A DNA stretch of 64,000 bases from Alteromonas aquimaris (GCF_026183695.1 NZ_JAPFRD010000011.1:594796-658795), one strand, 5' to 3'. Shown: positions 18,101 to 27,051, numbered from the stretch's first letter. A program made the numbers and translations. Notes: a model not told the origin generated them from the letters alone.

Positions 18101-18261
18101 TTATTTTCGCCGGGGTGTTAGTCTCAGCGTTCATGACATTGTATGTGATCCCCACGGCCTATGCATGGCTGGCACGCAAAACAGGTTCGCCCCTTGAACG
18201 AACAAAACTGGTGGCTGAACTAAGTGAAGAAATTCCGTATAAGAAAGGACAGATGCACTAG
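15151..18261 (+). CDS. RND (HAE1-type) multidrug efflux transporter
   Basis: Inner-membrane proton-driven efflux transporter, 1,036 residues, full length for the HAE1/AcrB class. It opens with the usual LSDISVKRPVFASVIN. Proton-relay residues are conserved: D401 and D402 in VVDDAIVVLEN (AcrB D407/D408) and K919 in AAKNGILIVEF (AcrB K940). Two large periplasmic loops follow TM1 and TM7 as expected. It shares an operon with the adaptor just upstream, with AGGAG before its ATG. Substrates cannot be predicted. The gene converges on the symporter gene with only 3 bp between the stop codons. Confidence 0.95.
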   Translation: MLLSDISVKRPVFASVINLLLIIFGIVAFTSLSLREYPDIDPPIVSISTNYAGASANIVETRITQLLEDRISGIEGIKNVTSTSRNGRSDITIEFKLSRDIDAAANDVRERVSRALNNLPDQADPPEVAKASSDENVIVWYNLRSDNLDVMELTDYAERFLVDRLSVVDGVARVRIGGGRTYAMKVMLDRNAMAARGVTVTDIEQVIRSENIELPAGQIESVDRNLEVRVARTYLTPDDFSKITVAVGNDGYLVRLGEVADVQLASEDDETEFRGDGANMIGLGIVKQSKGNTLEVAKAAQKQMKLIEATLPDNIFIVPSYDSSVFIEESINEVYNTLAIAITMVVIVIYLFLGNVRATLIPALTVPISLISAFIVMYVLGFSINLLTLLAMVLAIGLVVDDAIVVLENIYRRIEMGEPPILAAYRGAKEVGFAVIATTLVLVSVFVPLVFLEGNIGRLFTEFALAIAGAVVFSSFTALTLAPMLASKILTKRTRNGGFGAWVDKRFAGIERSYFNSLNKTLHQPIIMALLLIGSVLAIIKLSERVPEEFVPQEDRGNFFILMQSQEGASFESNAENLRQLEAILMPYRDEGKISRLLVRTPGFGGSAGIAIVGAAPWDERDYSTFELMEEISEKLNELPDVRAFAIMRSALGGGGFGRPVQFVLQGDTYENLVSWRDTVMEKASENPNLVRMDSDYKETSPQLLVKINRDRAADLGVSVSDIGRTLEVMLGQRRVSTYLDRGEEYYVIMEGIEEDYRSPQSIDNLYVRSQRTGELIAMDNLVSFSEQATSAQLNRYNRMRAITIDANLAPGYTVGEALAYLENIVKTELPDAVSIDYKGESQLYQEAGNSFIFVFVLALAVTFLILAAQFESWVHPLVIMLTVPLALLGAFIGLDLAGMSINIYSQIGLVMLIGLAAKNGILIVEFANQLRDAGFEFEEALKRAATQRLRPIVMTGFTTVFSALPLVLASGPGSESRMVIGVVIFAGVLVSAFMTLYVIPTAYAWLARKTGSPLERTKLVAELSEEIPYKKGQMH

Positions 18262-18264
18262 GTA

Positions 18265-19830
18265 TCAAGCTAACAGTGTGAGTAGGGCAGGCAGGGATAA
18301 ACACAGCGCAATTAACCCTCCTGCCCAGCTTATTAGTAACACAGCTTCTACCATCGATAACCCTGTGACAGACGGCAGCGTCGTCCGCTTCGTGGAAGTA
18401 ATTCGCGAAACAAATACTGCGCTGCAGATACAGGTCAAAAAGCCGGTTACATTCCACCAGAACCAGAATAATTCGCTTCCGCCCAGCCATAATCCCAGGT
18501 TTACCGCTACCCCTGTCAACAAGCCTATGTTAACTCCTTTGGCACTAACTCGGCGGCTGTGTACGCCAAGTAAAAAAGTAGCCAGAACAGGGCCGTAAAA
18601 AACCGAGCCAATTTTATTTATTGCTTCAATAATAGTGGGTGCAATCTCTCCCGCAAACAATGAAAGAGTAAGGGTAATTATTCCCCAGATGACCCCGGCG
18701 ATACGCGCCCGTTTGAGGTACTGGCTATCAGAAAGCTTGATTTTTCGTACACGTTGAATATCTTCGGTAGTCACTGCTGCCAGACTGTTAATGGCAGAGC
18801 TTAAGGACGACATGGCTGCCGCCATGATGGCTACGACCAGAAGCCCGAGCATCCCGCTCGGTAGATAGTGAACGATGAAGACTGGCATCATCCAATCAGG
18901 ATTATCCGCGGGAATAAGTTGCCTTAGTTCGGTATTGGTCGTTACCAGTGCACCGATGACAAGCCCCGCCAGACAATAAATGAGCACAATGGGAAAACGC
19001 AATACAGCCACAGCAAACAGCATTTTTCGCAGGTTTGCTACAGAGCTATTGGAAAGTGCCCGCTGCGCTTCCGATTGGTCGCAGCCATAGTAAGAAGCAT
19101 ATAAGATAACGCCGCCAAACAACATCGGGAGTAAGCCAAAATCATTCCCCGTTACCCCAAAACTTGACGTGTTAACGGCTTGCAAGCGGGCGGGATCAAC
19201 TATCGCTAATACGGGATCCCAGCCACCGATAGCATCAAGGCCTAGCCATAAACAGCCAGCTGCGCCCATAACAATCAGAAGCATTTGAATCACGTCCCCA
19301 TACACCACCGCTTTCATTCCGCCCATCGCTGAATAAATTAATGTGATAAAGCCAATCGCCAGCAACGAAACGTACTGGCCAATGCCCATCGTACTTTGCA
19401 ACAGAATGGAAACAGCGTAGATCATTATGGCGGTGGCGAACGATCGACTCAACTGGAAGACCGCACTGATGAGTAAACGGGTGAACCGGGAAAATCGCTG
19501 TTCTAGGAAATCATACACGCTGACCACGCCAATTCGATGGAGGGTGGGCATGAGCTTCCATAACATGAGTGCGACCGCAACAGGTAAGGCAAGCTCGTAA
19601 GAAAGCCAGAGTAAGCCACCCCCTTCGCGAAGCCCCACAAATGCAGGTGCAGAAATAAAACTGACCGCAGAGAGTTGGGTTGCCATGACAGAAAGGGTTA
19701 ATGCGGGCCAGGCAAGGTCGCGTCCAGCAAGAAAATAGTCTTGTCGATTGCGCTGGTGCCTGAGAACAAACCCTAACAAAAGTAAACCTGTCAGGTAACT
19801 CCCTATAATTATGTAATCTAAAGTACTCAT
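18265..19830 (-). CDS. Sodium:solute symporter (SSS family)
   Basis: Inner-membrane Na+-coupled transporter of the SSS (SLC5-like) family, about 521 residues with roughly 13 hydrophobic helices. The family pattern is clear early: a first helix, then RNRQDYFLAGRDLAWPALTLSVMATQLSAVSF, which carries the unwound TM1 and the sodium-site serine region. The GGMKAVVYGDVIQ motif is also characteristic. Substrate is unknown; vSGLT-like sugar or other organic solutes are plausible. The ATG at 19,830 begins the first helix directly and is preferred to one 54 bp upstream, though no strong ribosome site decides it. The gene is transcribed alone. Confidence 0.88.
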   Translation of the reverse strand: MSTLDYIIIGSYLTGLLLLGFVLRHQRNRQDYFLAGRDLAWPALTLSVMATQLSAVSFISAPAFVGLREGGGLLWLSYELALPVAVALMLWKLMPTLHRIGVVSVYDFLEQRFSRFTRLLISAVFQLSRSFATAIMIYAVSILLQSTMGIGQYVSLLAIGFITLIYSAMGGMKAVVYGDVIQMLLIVMGAAGCLWLGLDAIGGWDPVLAIVDPARLQAVNTSSFGVTGNDFGLLPMLFGGVILYASYYGCDQSEAQRALSNSSVANLRKMLFAVAVLRFPIVLIYCLAGLVIGALVTTNTELRQLIPADNPDWMMPVFIVHYLPSGMLGLLVVAIMAAAMSSLSSAINSLAAVTTEDIQRVRKIKLSDSQYLKRARIAGVIWGIITLTLSLFAGEIAPTIIEAINKIGSVFYGPVLATFLLGVHSRRVSAKGVNIGLLTGVAVNLGLWLGGSELFWFWWNVTGFLTCICSAVFVSRITSTKRTTLPSVTGLSMVEAVLLISWAGGLIALCLSLPALLTLLA

Positions 19831-20096
19831 TGCTCGCTCACAAAAGCCTTCATTCAGTTGAGCATGAGATCTGGATGTTTTCAAGTCGATGTGGTGTGGT
19901 GTAACGCGCGAGTTTGCCTGACCGGGAGCCTACGACTATGCATGGTTTTAATTTTTTAATGGTTGAAAAAGTAATGCGCTGAATGACGACCCAATATTAC
20001 GAGTTGCTATCACTAGTGGGGGTGACTATAAGTTTCCTGTAAAGGTGTGTTAGCATCGCATACCAATAGTGGTTAATCGTCGAATTATCTTAACCC

Positions 20097-21185
20097 ATGC
20101 AAATGATCAATTCTTACAGTGCAGTCTCGCTGCTGCAAATGCAAACAGATACCCTTGAACGACTCGGTGCGGCCCAAACCCTATACATTTATGGTGCGGG
20201 GGGAGCGGGTAAAACGTTACTCCATCTGTTGAAGAAAAACGCTATAAAAATATCAGGATTTTTGGATAGTAACGCGGCACGAGATGGAAACGTCGTGGAA
20301 GGCGTTGTTGTACAACATGTGAAAAACGTGAATTTGACAGGCTCTGTCGTAATCGTCGCCAGCATGTTTTATCGTGAAATAGTTAAGTCTTTTCAGACAG
20401 AGTTGAGTAACGCTAAAGAATTACTATTCTATTTTAATTATATTGAGCATGAGGAACACTTCTTTTTAGCCAAGGAGGAGTTGACAAAGGCTGATACGCT
20501 GCTCTCCAGACTGGCCGATGATGAGTCGCGTCAGATACTGAATTCCCTGCTTTCATACCGTGCCACGTTAAATAAATTCTTCCTTGATTCGATTGTATCT
20601 GCGCCGCAATATTTCTGTACGCTACCAGCAGCGGTTGATTATTCCATTTTCTATGATGTAGGAGCTTTTACCGGCGATACACTTGAGTCAATGAAGCAAC
20701 AGTATATATTTCCTCGGCAGGTAATTTGCTTCGAGCCTGATCCCAAAAATTTTGGTGTATTGTCAACCCATGCTGCTGACCAAAATGTTGAATTACACAA
20801 GCTTGCCGTGGGAAGCCAGAACGGGGTAATTCAATTTGCCTCGACTTCACTTGGCTATTCATCAAAAGTATCCAATGCTGGCAGCGAATGTGTAAACCAA
20901 GTTACCCTTGATACGTTTTGTCAGGGCCAAGCGCCTCTTCCTACTTACCTTAAAATAGATGTGGAGGGGAGTGATTTAGATGTACTGGTGGGTGCTACAG
21001 ACGTACTATCCCGGTGTCGACCTACCATTGCAGTATCGATTTATCATCTTCCTGAGCATTTATATACTATCCCACTGTGGATAATCGATAATCTGACGGA
21101 TTACTCGGTATACATTCGCCATCATCGAGATTCAATCTATGAAACAATATGTTATGCCATCCCCAATGAAAACGTAAAAAAATAA
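20097..21185 (+). CDS. FkbM-family methyltransferase with N-terminal nucleotide-binding-like domain
   Basis: A 362-residue two-part protein. Residues about 25-110 resemble a Rossmann-like domain (LYIYGAGGAGKTLLHLL, then SGFLDSN), as found at the start of some sugar-modifying enzymes. Residues about 180-340 form an SAM-dependent FkbM methyltransferase: FYDVGAFTGDTLES is motif I, ICFEPDP follows, and YLKIDVEGSDLDVL is the late motif. FkbM enzymes O-methylate sugars or small molecules. The gene is alone, with no glycan cluster beside it, so the substrate could be a surface polysaccharide, flagellin glycan or secondary metabolite. The chosen ATG has no strong ribosome site. Confidence 0.82.
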   Translation: MQMINSYSAVSLLQMQTDTLERLGAAQTLYIYGAGGAGKTLLHLLKKNAIKISGFLDSNAARDGNVVEGVVVQHVKNVNLTGSVVIVASMFYREIVKSFQTELSNAKELLFYFNYIEHEEHFFLAKEELTKADTLLSRLADDESRQILNSLLSYRATLNKFFLDSIVSAPQYFCTLPAAVDYSIFYDVGAFTGDTLESMKQQYIFPRQVICFEPDPKNFGVLSTHAADQNVELHKLAVGSQNGVIQFASTSLGYSSKVSNAGSECVNQVTLDTFCQGQAPLPTYLKIDVEGSDLDVLVGATDVLSRCRPTIAVSIYHLPEHLYTIPLWIIDNLTDYSVYIRHHRDSIYETICYAIPNENVKK

Positions 21186-21414
21186 AGAGACCATAGATGC
21201 GTTGAAAAGGCCTGACTAATTTTTCTTCTGCATCTCACCATCCCTACATACTATGATGAATAAGAGCCCGCGTTCCTTTCCCGCGGTTTGCGCTACCTGA
21301 TAGGTGACGGTTACATATTTCGCAACAATTTAGTGGTTTACCCTGAAACAATGCCTGCTTATCTTTTATGTTCATAGCAATTTTGAAGGTATGCATATTT
21401 TGCAAAGGGCTAGA

Positions 21415-22209
21415 GTGAAATCTCATATTATTCTTTTTGCGGGAGTGATGGCGCTTACGAGTTTCGGGGCTTACGCGGCCAAACTCACCATTGCGCCTGA
21501 GTCTCACTGGTTATCCCATATGGGCGCAGCTATGCTTTTATACGCTCATATTGGTGCTGGGGTAGTAGGGATTCTTACCGGATTCATGACCAGCTTGACT
21601 GTAAAGGGGGGCCGCATCCACAAAGTGAGTGGTCGCGTTTTTGTTGTCGCCATGTTTGTTTGCTATTTGCTTGCCGCCCTTGTTGCGCCTTTCCTGGATA
21701 CGCAACAGAGTACCAATTTTGTCGCAGCCATATTGGCATTATATTTACTTATCACTGGCACCAGCGCCGCAATACGAAAGGAGTTTATAGCCGGCGTAGG
21801 TGAAAAGTTTGGCCTAGTGCTAGCAATCCTCATCACTTCCCTGGGCGTTACCTTTATGGTGTTTTCTTATCAGAGTCCGAATGGTTCCTTCGATGGCTCG
21901 CCAGCGCAAGCCTACGTACTGTTTGTCGTTGTGGGCAGCTTAGCCGTGGTGGGGGAAATAAATGTACTTGTCAGAAAAACGCTTTCTACCAAAGCGCGGA
22001 TAAGACGACATTTGTGGCGTATGTGTATGTCGTTGTTTATCGCATCAGGCTCACTTTTTTTCGGCCAAGCACAAATGTTTCCAGAATGGTTTAATGCCAG
22101 CCTGTTACCGATGGCTTTCGGTTTCTTCCCCTTTGCAATACTGCTTATCTATATTGTTAAAATGAGTATACCCACTCGCTTGTTGCGACGACGCATAGAA
22201 ACGGTGTGA
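21415..22209 (+). CDS. DUF2306 membrane protein
   Basis: Polytopic inner-membrane protein of about 264 residues matching the DUF2306 (predicted membrane protein) pattern. It has an N-terminal helix, LLYAHIGAGVVGILTGF, the loop GGRIHKVSGRVFVVAMF, several more helices, and a late RRHLWRMCMSLFIASGSLFFGQ segment. Conserved histidines in the loop and the late helix suggest a haem- or metal-associated fold, but function is unknown. I prefer the GTG at 21,415, which has AAAGGG 5 nt upstream. The ATG at 21,391 has a purine stretch only 1 nt away. It is transcribed alone and converges on rpoD. Confidence 0.8.
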   Translation: MKSHIILFAGVMALTSFGAYAAKLTIAPESHWLSHMGAAMLLYAHIGAGVVGILTGFMTSLTVKGGRIHKVSGRVFVVAMFVCYLLAALVAPFLDTQQSTNFVAAILALYLLITGTSAAIRKEFIAGVGEKFGLVLAILITSLGVTFMVFSYQSPNGSFDGSPAQAYVLFVVVGSLAVVGEINVLVRKTLSTKARIRRHLWRMCMSLFIASGSLFFGQAQMFPEWFNASLLPMAFGFFPFAILLIYIVKMSIPTRLLRRRIETV

Positions 22210-22213
22210 AGTC

Positions 22214-22335
22214 ATTATACCAAGTCACATTGATGTTTTATCAGCCAAGAGATAAAGGCGGGTTGCTATACAAGGCGCTTGGATGACAAGTGAAGTAGAA
22301 CGAGCGTTTTTCAAACCAATGTAACGGGGAATAGA
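22214..22335. repeat. Possible degenerate miniature inverted-repeat element
   Basis: About 120 bp after the DUF2306 stop begin with TTATACCAAGTCACATTGAT and end with AAACCAATGTAAC. The ends are imperfect inverted repeats around ACATTG. No coding potential is seen. This layout resembles short non-autonomous elements of marine gammaproteobacteria, but only one copy is in the window. Confidence 0.35.
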
Positions 22336-22395
22336 TATCCGCTTCTATCTCCCCTTAGGCGCAGCTCTTTACACTCTAGCGGCACTGATTGTGTT

Positions 22396-22456
22396 CCAAT
22401 TAAATCTACTAAATCTTCACATAATTGGCTTTCAAAAAGTGCAAAAAGTCACGCGC
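22396..22456. repeat. Intergenic hairpin element, copy A
   Basis: CCAATTA (22,396-22,402) pairs perfectly with TAATTGG (22,422-22,428). It is followed by TCAAAAAGTGCAAAAAGTCACGCGC, given here only as TCAAAA and TCACGCGC ends. Copy B at 42,288-42,336 shares CTTCACA, AATTGGCTT, TCAAAA and TCACGCGC in the same order. It lies between converging genes, 57 bp before the rpoD terminator. Confidence 0.5.
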
Positions 22457-22510
22457 TGAGGGAACAAAAAATAGTGCGAATTGAAATGATCTCGAGGCTT
22501 TTTAAGTCAT

Positions 22511-22538
22511 AAAAAAACCGGCTGAGAAGCCGGTTTTC
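22511..22538 (-). terminator. rpoD operon terminator
   Basis: On the minus strand AACCGGCT and AGCCGGTT form a stem with a 4-nt loop, followed by seven T residues, 15 bp after the rpoD stop. Confidence 0.93.
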
Positions 22539-22552
22539 TAATTAATAAAACA

Positions 22553-24388
22553 TTATTCGTCCAAGAAACTGCGCAATTGCTCTGAGCGACTTGGATGACG
22601 AAGCTTACGTAATGCCTTAGCTTCAATCTGACGGATACGTTCGCGGGTTACATCAAACTGTTTACCCACTTCTTCTAAAGTATGGTCAGTGTTCATATCG
22701 ATACCGAATCGCATACGCAATACTTTTGCCTCGCGCGCCGTAAGGCCTGCTAACACTTCCTGCGTGGCGTCTTTCAAGCTGCCGCCAGTGGCTGAATCGA
22801 GGGGCTGGATAATGGTGCTGTCCTCGATAAAGTCGCCAAGATGTGAATCTTCATCATCACCGATAGGGGTTTCCATCGAGATGGGCTCTTTGGCAATTTT
22901 AAGCACTTTACGGATCTTGTCTTCCGGCATTAACATGCGTTCTGATAATTCTTCAGGAGTAGGTTCACGGCCCATTTCCTGAAGCATTTGACGAGAAATA
23001 CGATTTAACTTGTTGATGGTCTCGATCATATGCACGGGGATACGAATAGTCCGAGCCTGATCCGCAATTGAGCGGGTGATCGCCTGACGAATCCACCAGG
23101 TTGCATAGGTGGAGAACTTATACCCACGACGATATTCAAACTTATCCACTGCTTTCATCAAACCGATGTTACCTTCCTGAATCAAATCAAGGAATTGTAA
23201 GCCACGGTTGGTGTATTTTTTCGCAATAGAGATAACCAATCGTAAGTTGGCTTCCACCATCTCTTTTTTCGCACGACGGGCTTTTGCTTCGCCTATCGAC
23301 ATGCGGCGGTTGATATCTTTAATATCAGCAATTACCAAGCCGGTTTCCTGCTCGACTTGATTCATTTTACTTACGCTTCGTTCAATATCTTCTTGATATG
23401 TCTTAAGCGGCTCTGCGTAAGGGGCATTAGATTCGAGAATCTCAAATAACCACTTAGTAGATGTCTCATTGCCCGCAAAGGCTTTAATGAAGTCTTTCTT
23501 TGGCATCTTTGCGTTCATCACGCAGTTTTTCATTACCAAGCGTTCCTGAATGCGCACTTTATCCATCATGTCGCGCATGTTTCGAACTAAACGGTCAAAC
23601 TGTTTAGGCACTAAACGGAACTCTTTAAATACTTCACTTAGTGCTTCAATTTGTTTGCGCGAGTCTTTATGCGCTCGGCCTTTCTTTTCAATTACTGCAC
23701 GTGTGATGGCGTATTGGTCACGAAGCTTGGCGAATTTTTCACGCGCTTCTTCTGGATCAACACCGCTATCATCTTCGTCACTGGAATCATCGTCGTCATC
23801 GTCTTCGTCTTCTTCTTCCAGCTGCTCTTCGGTTAACTCAGAACCAATATGGGTGGCAGTAGGCGCTAAATCCTGCTCATCGTCAGGATTCACAAAGCCA
23901 GAAATAATATCACCTAAACGAATTTCTTCCGCTTCGTATAAATCCCACTGCTCAAGCAAATAGGTGATAGCTTCGGGATACTCTGCAACGGAGCACTGAA
24001 CCTGATTAATGCCATCTTCAATTCGTTTAGCGATTTCGATTTCGCCTTCACGAGTCAGCAGTTCAACCGTACCCATTTCTCGCATATACATGCGTACGGG
24101 GTCGGTGGTGCGGCCAATTTCACTTTCTACTGTGGCAAGTGCCTGGGCTGCTGCTTCTGCCGCGTCCTCATCGGCAGTGGCTTCTTGCATGAGTAATTCA
24201 TCAGCGTCCGGAGCGGATTCGCCAACCTGAATACCCATATCATTAATCATGCGGATGATATCCTCGATTTGATCAGAATCGACGATATCCTGGGGCAAGT
24301 GGTCATTTACTTCTGAAAAAGTTAAATAACCTTGCTCTTTACCTTTTGCAATCAGGAGTTTAATCTGAGACTGCTTGCTTTGCGCCAT
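22553..24388 (-). CDS. rpoD: RNA polymerase sigma-70 factor RpoD
   Basis: Primary housekeeping sigma factor, 611 residues from the ATG at 24,388 (E. coli 613). That start has AGGG a few bases upstream and gives the usual [12 protein letters not shown] opening; the longer frame adds 8 residues. Region 1.1 is at the N-terminus, region 1.2 has [12 protein letters not shown], and regions 2.1-2.4 include [42 protein letters not shown] sequence. Region 4.2 ends in a helix-turn-helix with [21 protein letters not shown] strongly acidic Glu/Asp run lies in the non-conserved region near residues 188-212. It is last in the rpsU-yqeY-dnaG-rpoD operon and has its own terminator. Confidence 0.98.
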   Translation of the reverse strand: MAQSKQSQIKLLIAKGKEQGYLTFSEVNDHLPQDIVDSDQIEDIIRMINDMGIQVGESAPDADELLMQEATADEDAAEAAAQALATVESEIGRTTDPVRMYMREMGTVELLTREGEIEIAKRIEDGINQVQCSVAEYPEAITYLLEQWDLYEAEEIRLGDIISGFVNPDDEQDLAPTATHIGSELTEEQLEEEDEDDDDDDSSDEDDSGVDPEEAREKFAKLRDQYAITRAVIEKKGRAHKDSRKQIEALSEVFKEFRLVPKQFDRLVRNMRDMMDKVRIQERLVMKNCVMNAKMPKKDFIKAFAGNETSTKWLFEILESNAPYAEPLKTYQEDIERSVSKMNQVEQETGLVIADIKDINRRMSIGEAKARRAKKEMVEANLRLVISIAKKYTNRGLQFLDLIQEGNIGLMKAVDKFEYRRGYKFSTYATWWIRQAITRSIADQARTIRIPVHMIETINKLNRISRQMLQEMGREPTPEELSERMLMPEDKIRKVLKIAKEPISMETPIGDDEDSHLGDFIEDSTIIQPLDSATGGSLKDATQEVLAGLTAREAKVLRMRFGIDMNTDHTLEEVGKQFDVTRERIRQIEAKALRKLRHPSRSEQLRSFLDE

Positions 24389-24449
24389 ATACCCTACACT
24401 TCTCACATTCAATTATTTAGCAAAAAAAAGCACGCCATGCGAAGGATTA

Positions 24450-24474
24450 ACTTGCTATGACATACTTGCTATGA
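24450..24474. repeat. Direct repeat in the dnaG-rpoD intergenic region
   Basis: ACTTGCTATGA occurs at 24,450-24,460 and again at 24,464-24,474, a 14-bp period, about 65 bp before the rpoD start. It may be a regulator site for an internal rpoD promoter or a chance duplication. Nothing else was recognised in the 250-bp gap. Confidence 0.5.
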
Positions 24475-24639
24475 TTTATTACTACTCTCATCCGGCTTAT
24501 ATTTTCTTACCAGTATGAAAAATGTGCCGCTATTGCTTCTTTATATCCGAGCTTACTTGTATTTGTAGCGAATTAGCCAGTATAACAGTAAAGGTACTGT
24601 TTTGACCAGATAAGCGGTTCACATTTTGCTCAAATTTAA

Positions 24640-26418
24640 TCAGTTCTTCCGTTCTTTCATCAGTAGTGTCAGTTCAGCTTTCTCTTCATCGCTTAACTTT
24701 TGAATACGTGCCCGCGACAACAAAGTTTCAATACGACTGTCAAAATGCCAGTCTAATAATTTGGCGAAACTCCCCCGATACACTTTCTTTGCATCGGCAT
24801 CGCTGACCAGCTGCTCTTTAACCAATAATTTATTGATAACAGAAGAATGGGGGTGATCACGGAAATATTCAATGATCTGAGCAGTACTCTTAACCTGTTG
24901 TTGGTGGCAATAATTAAAAACTTCGATTAACAAATCGATACCGGACAAGCCACTTCCCTGAAGAACTACCGGGTTAACATCATTACACTCACGGGAAAAA
25001 TGCGGGTTTTCCAGCAACAGTCTAAGTAACATCCGCGCTGGAGATTGCTCTGTTTTCGCCACATTTTGAAAGCGACTGCCTTGAGATGGCGCAGCGGATT
25101 TACTATTTGCCAGTCTGATATCTTGTTGTAAGCGGAATCGATCGTATTCGCCAGTATGTTTAGCTAGTTCTTCTTCCAGCAGGGCTCGTTGATTATCGCC
25201 TAATACCTTTTCTATGTAAGGTTTTACCGCTGTCTTGAGTGCAAGCTTTCCTTCTGGTGTGCCTACCTGATGCTGTTTTAGCATGCTTTCAAAGAAGAAG
25301 TGCGAGAGCGGTTGTGCTTGCTCAATTAATGCTTCTAATGCGGTTTTACCTACTTTGCGCACCATCGTATCGGGATCTTCACCGTCAGGAAGAAACAGAA
25401 ATTTCATGCTAACACCGTCCTTTAACACTGGTAACGCATTTTCTAAGGCGCGCCACGCAGCATCACGGCCAGCCCGATCTCCATCATAGCAACATACTAT
25501 GGTGGAGGTGCTGCGCATTAATAAAGACAGATGTTCAGGCGTAGTGGCGGTGCCCAACGCCGCAGTGGCATTATTAATCTCAAATTGGCTAAGCGCTACT
25601 ACGTCCATATAGCCCTCCACCACCATGACATAATCCAGATGGCGAAGCTTATTCTTAGCCTGATAAAAACCAAAAAGTTCCTGGCCTTTGTGGAATATCC
25701 GGGTTTCCGGCGAGTTCAAATATTTCGGCCCCCCATCGGAGAGGACCCGACCACCAAATCCCACTACTCTTCCGCGCCGGTCCCGAATGGGAAACATGAT
25801 GCGGTCACGAAAGAAATCGTAGCGCTTGCCATTGTCATTCTGTGTAATCAGTTTTAGATCCAGTAACTGTTGAATGCGCTCGTTTGACGTCCCGAATTTA
25901 CTGAGCACACCATCCCACTCAGAAGGGGCATAACCAATTTCCCACTGTTTAACGATTTCTCCGGACAGACCGCGCTGCTTTAGATATTCAATGGCGTTGG
26001 GGCTGTTGGTGTGATGTTTAAGCTGGTGCTGGAAAAAGCGGGTGACCTGTTCCATTACCGCAAAGTCATCCTGTTTTTGTTGTTTGGCTTGTTCGCTAAC
26101 GAATGGACCGGATGATTTTTCTCGGGGAACTTCTACACCATTAATTTTGGCTAGCTCTTCAATGGCTTCGACAAATTCCATGCGGTCGAACTCCATTAAA
26201 AAGGAGATTGCATTGCCGTGCGCGCCACAGCCAAAGCAATGATAGAACTGCTTTTCCTGGCTGACTGTAAAAGAAGGAGTTTTTTCGTTGTGAAAGGGGC
26301 AGCAGGCCTGATAATTTTTACCCGCTTTTTTTAACTGCACACGACTGTCGACGATGTCTACAACGTCAGTGCGTGATAACAGATCATCAATAAAATCGCG
26401 CGGGATCTTTCCTGCCAT
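24640..26418 (-). CDS. dnaG: DNA primase DnaG
   Basis: Primase that makes RNA primers at the replication fork with DnaB helicase; 592 residues (E. coli 581). The N-terminal zinc-binding domain has C40, H43, C61 and C64 in CCPFHNEKTPSF and FYHCFGCGAHGNAISF. The TOPRIM catalytic core shows VVEGYMDVVAL and CYDGDRAGRDAAWRA. A C-terminal DnaB-interaction domain starts after about residue 450. It is third in the rpsU-yqeY-dnaG-rpoD operon on the minus strand, with about 75 nt to yqeY and about 250 nt to rpoD. Confidence 0.98.
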   Translation of the reverse strand: MAGKIPRDFIDDLLSRTDVVDIVDSRVQLKKAGKNYQACCPFHNEKTPSFTVSQEKQFYHCFGCGAHGNAISFLMEFDRMEFVEAIEELAKINGVEVPREKSSGPFVSEQAKQQKQDDFAVMEQVTRFFQHQLKHHTNSPNAIEYLKQRGLSGEIVKQWEIGYAPSEWDGVLSKFGTSNERIQQLLDLKLITQNDNGKRYDFFRDRIMFPIRDRRGRVVGFGGRVLSDGGPKYLNSPETRIFHKGQELFGFYQAKNKLRHLDYVMVVEGYMDVVALSQFEINNATAALGTATTPEHLSLLMRSTSTIVCCYDGDRAGRDAAWRALENALPVLKDGVSMKFLFLPDGEDPDTMVRKVGKTALEALIEQAQPLSHFFFESMLKQHQVGTPEGKLALKTAVKPYIEKVLGDNQRALLEEELAKHTGEYDRFRLQQDIRLANSKSAAPSQGSRFQNVAKTEQSPARMLLRLLLENPHFSRECNDVNPVVLQGSGLSGIDLLIEVFNYCHQQQVKSTAQIIEYFRDHPHSSVINKLLVKEQLVSDADAKKVYRGSFAKLLDWHFDSRIETLLSRARIQKLSDEEKAELTLLMKERKN

Positions 26419-26491
26419 TTAACTCAACATCTAAGCGAACGAATATATTTTACTGTATCAGGATATGCTGTGGTCAGCGATGCTTTTATGC

Positions 26492-26938
26492 TTAGCCTGC
26501 CAGCTTGGCTTTTATCGCTTTGCTAACGGCACCCATATCGGCACGACCCTGCATTTTAGGCTTCAGTATGCCCATTACTTTGCCCATATCCTGCATAGAT
26601 TGCGCTTGAGACTGCGCAATAGCATCATCGATCAAAGTATCAATTTCTGCTGCACTTAAGGGCTGAGGAAGGAATGTTTCCAGTTCGACGATTTCAGCGC
26701 GTTCATTACTGGCAAGGTCGTCACGACCGGCAGCATCAAACTGGCTGGCAGCGTCCTGGCGCTGTTTGACCATTTTGGTTAAAATGGCCAGTACCGCTGG
26801 ATCGTCCAGAGTAATCTGCTCGTCAATCTCACGTTGTTTAATTGCAGCCAACGCCATTCTAATGGTGCCTAGACGAACTTTATTTTTAGCTCGCATAGCG
26901 TCTTTCTGGGCTTCTTTTAACGTTTCTGTTAACGACAT
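26492..26938 (-). CDS. yqeY: GatB/YqeY domain protein
   Basis: Small YqeY-family protein, 148 residues, related to the C-terminal tRNA-binding tail of amidotransferase subunit GatB. A role in tRNA handling is presumed but not established. The sequence runs MSLTETLKEAQKDAMRAKNK, then RMALAAIKQREID, and ends with ILKPKMQGRADMGAVSKAIKAKL, all typical. The ATG at 26,938 gives the family start; the frame extends 12 bp to a GTG. It is inserted between rpsU and dnaG, an arrangement common outside the enterobacteria. Confidence 0.94.
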   Translation of the reverse strand: MSLTETLKEAQKDAMRAKNKVRLGTIRMALAAIKQREIDEQITLDDPAVLAILTKMVKQRQDAASQFDAAGRDDLASNERAEIVELETFLPQPLSAAEIDTLIDDAIAQSQAQSMQDMGKVMGILKPKMQGRADMGAVSKAIKAKLAG

Positions 26939-27015
26939 AGTCTGTTCCACAATAACGATACTATTTAATTCTTACCTGACTCCGGGAATGCGTTTTTACT
27001 GCACCCAGAAACAAC

Positions 27016-27038
27016 AAAGGTGTCTCAAGGACACCTTT
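27016..27038 (-). terminator. Attenuator or partial terminator between rpsU and yqeY
   Basis: AAAGGTGTC pairs with GACACCTTT around a 5-nt loop, 14 bp after the rpsU stop. The following T-run on the minus strand is interrupted, so read-through is expected. The E. coli operon has an internal terminator at the same place, which raises S21 relative to primase and sigma. Confidence 0.75.
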
Positions 27039-27051
27039 TGCCACGTCAATC

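Noticed and set aside
21244..21507. Minus-strand frame of 87 codons overlapping the DUF2306 start
   Set aside because: It is antisense to the 5' end of a real membrane protein, has no ribosome site or family, and is rich in Arg and His in a random way.
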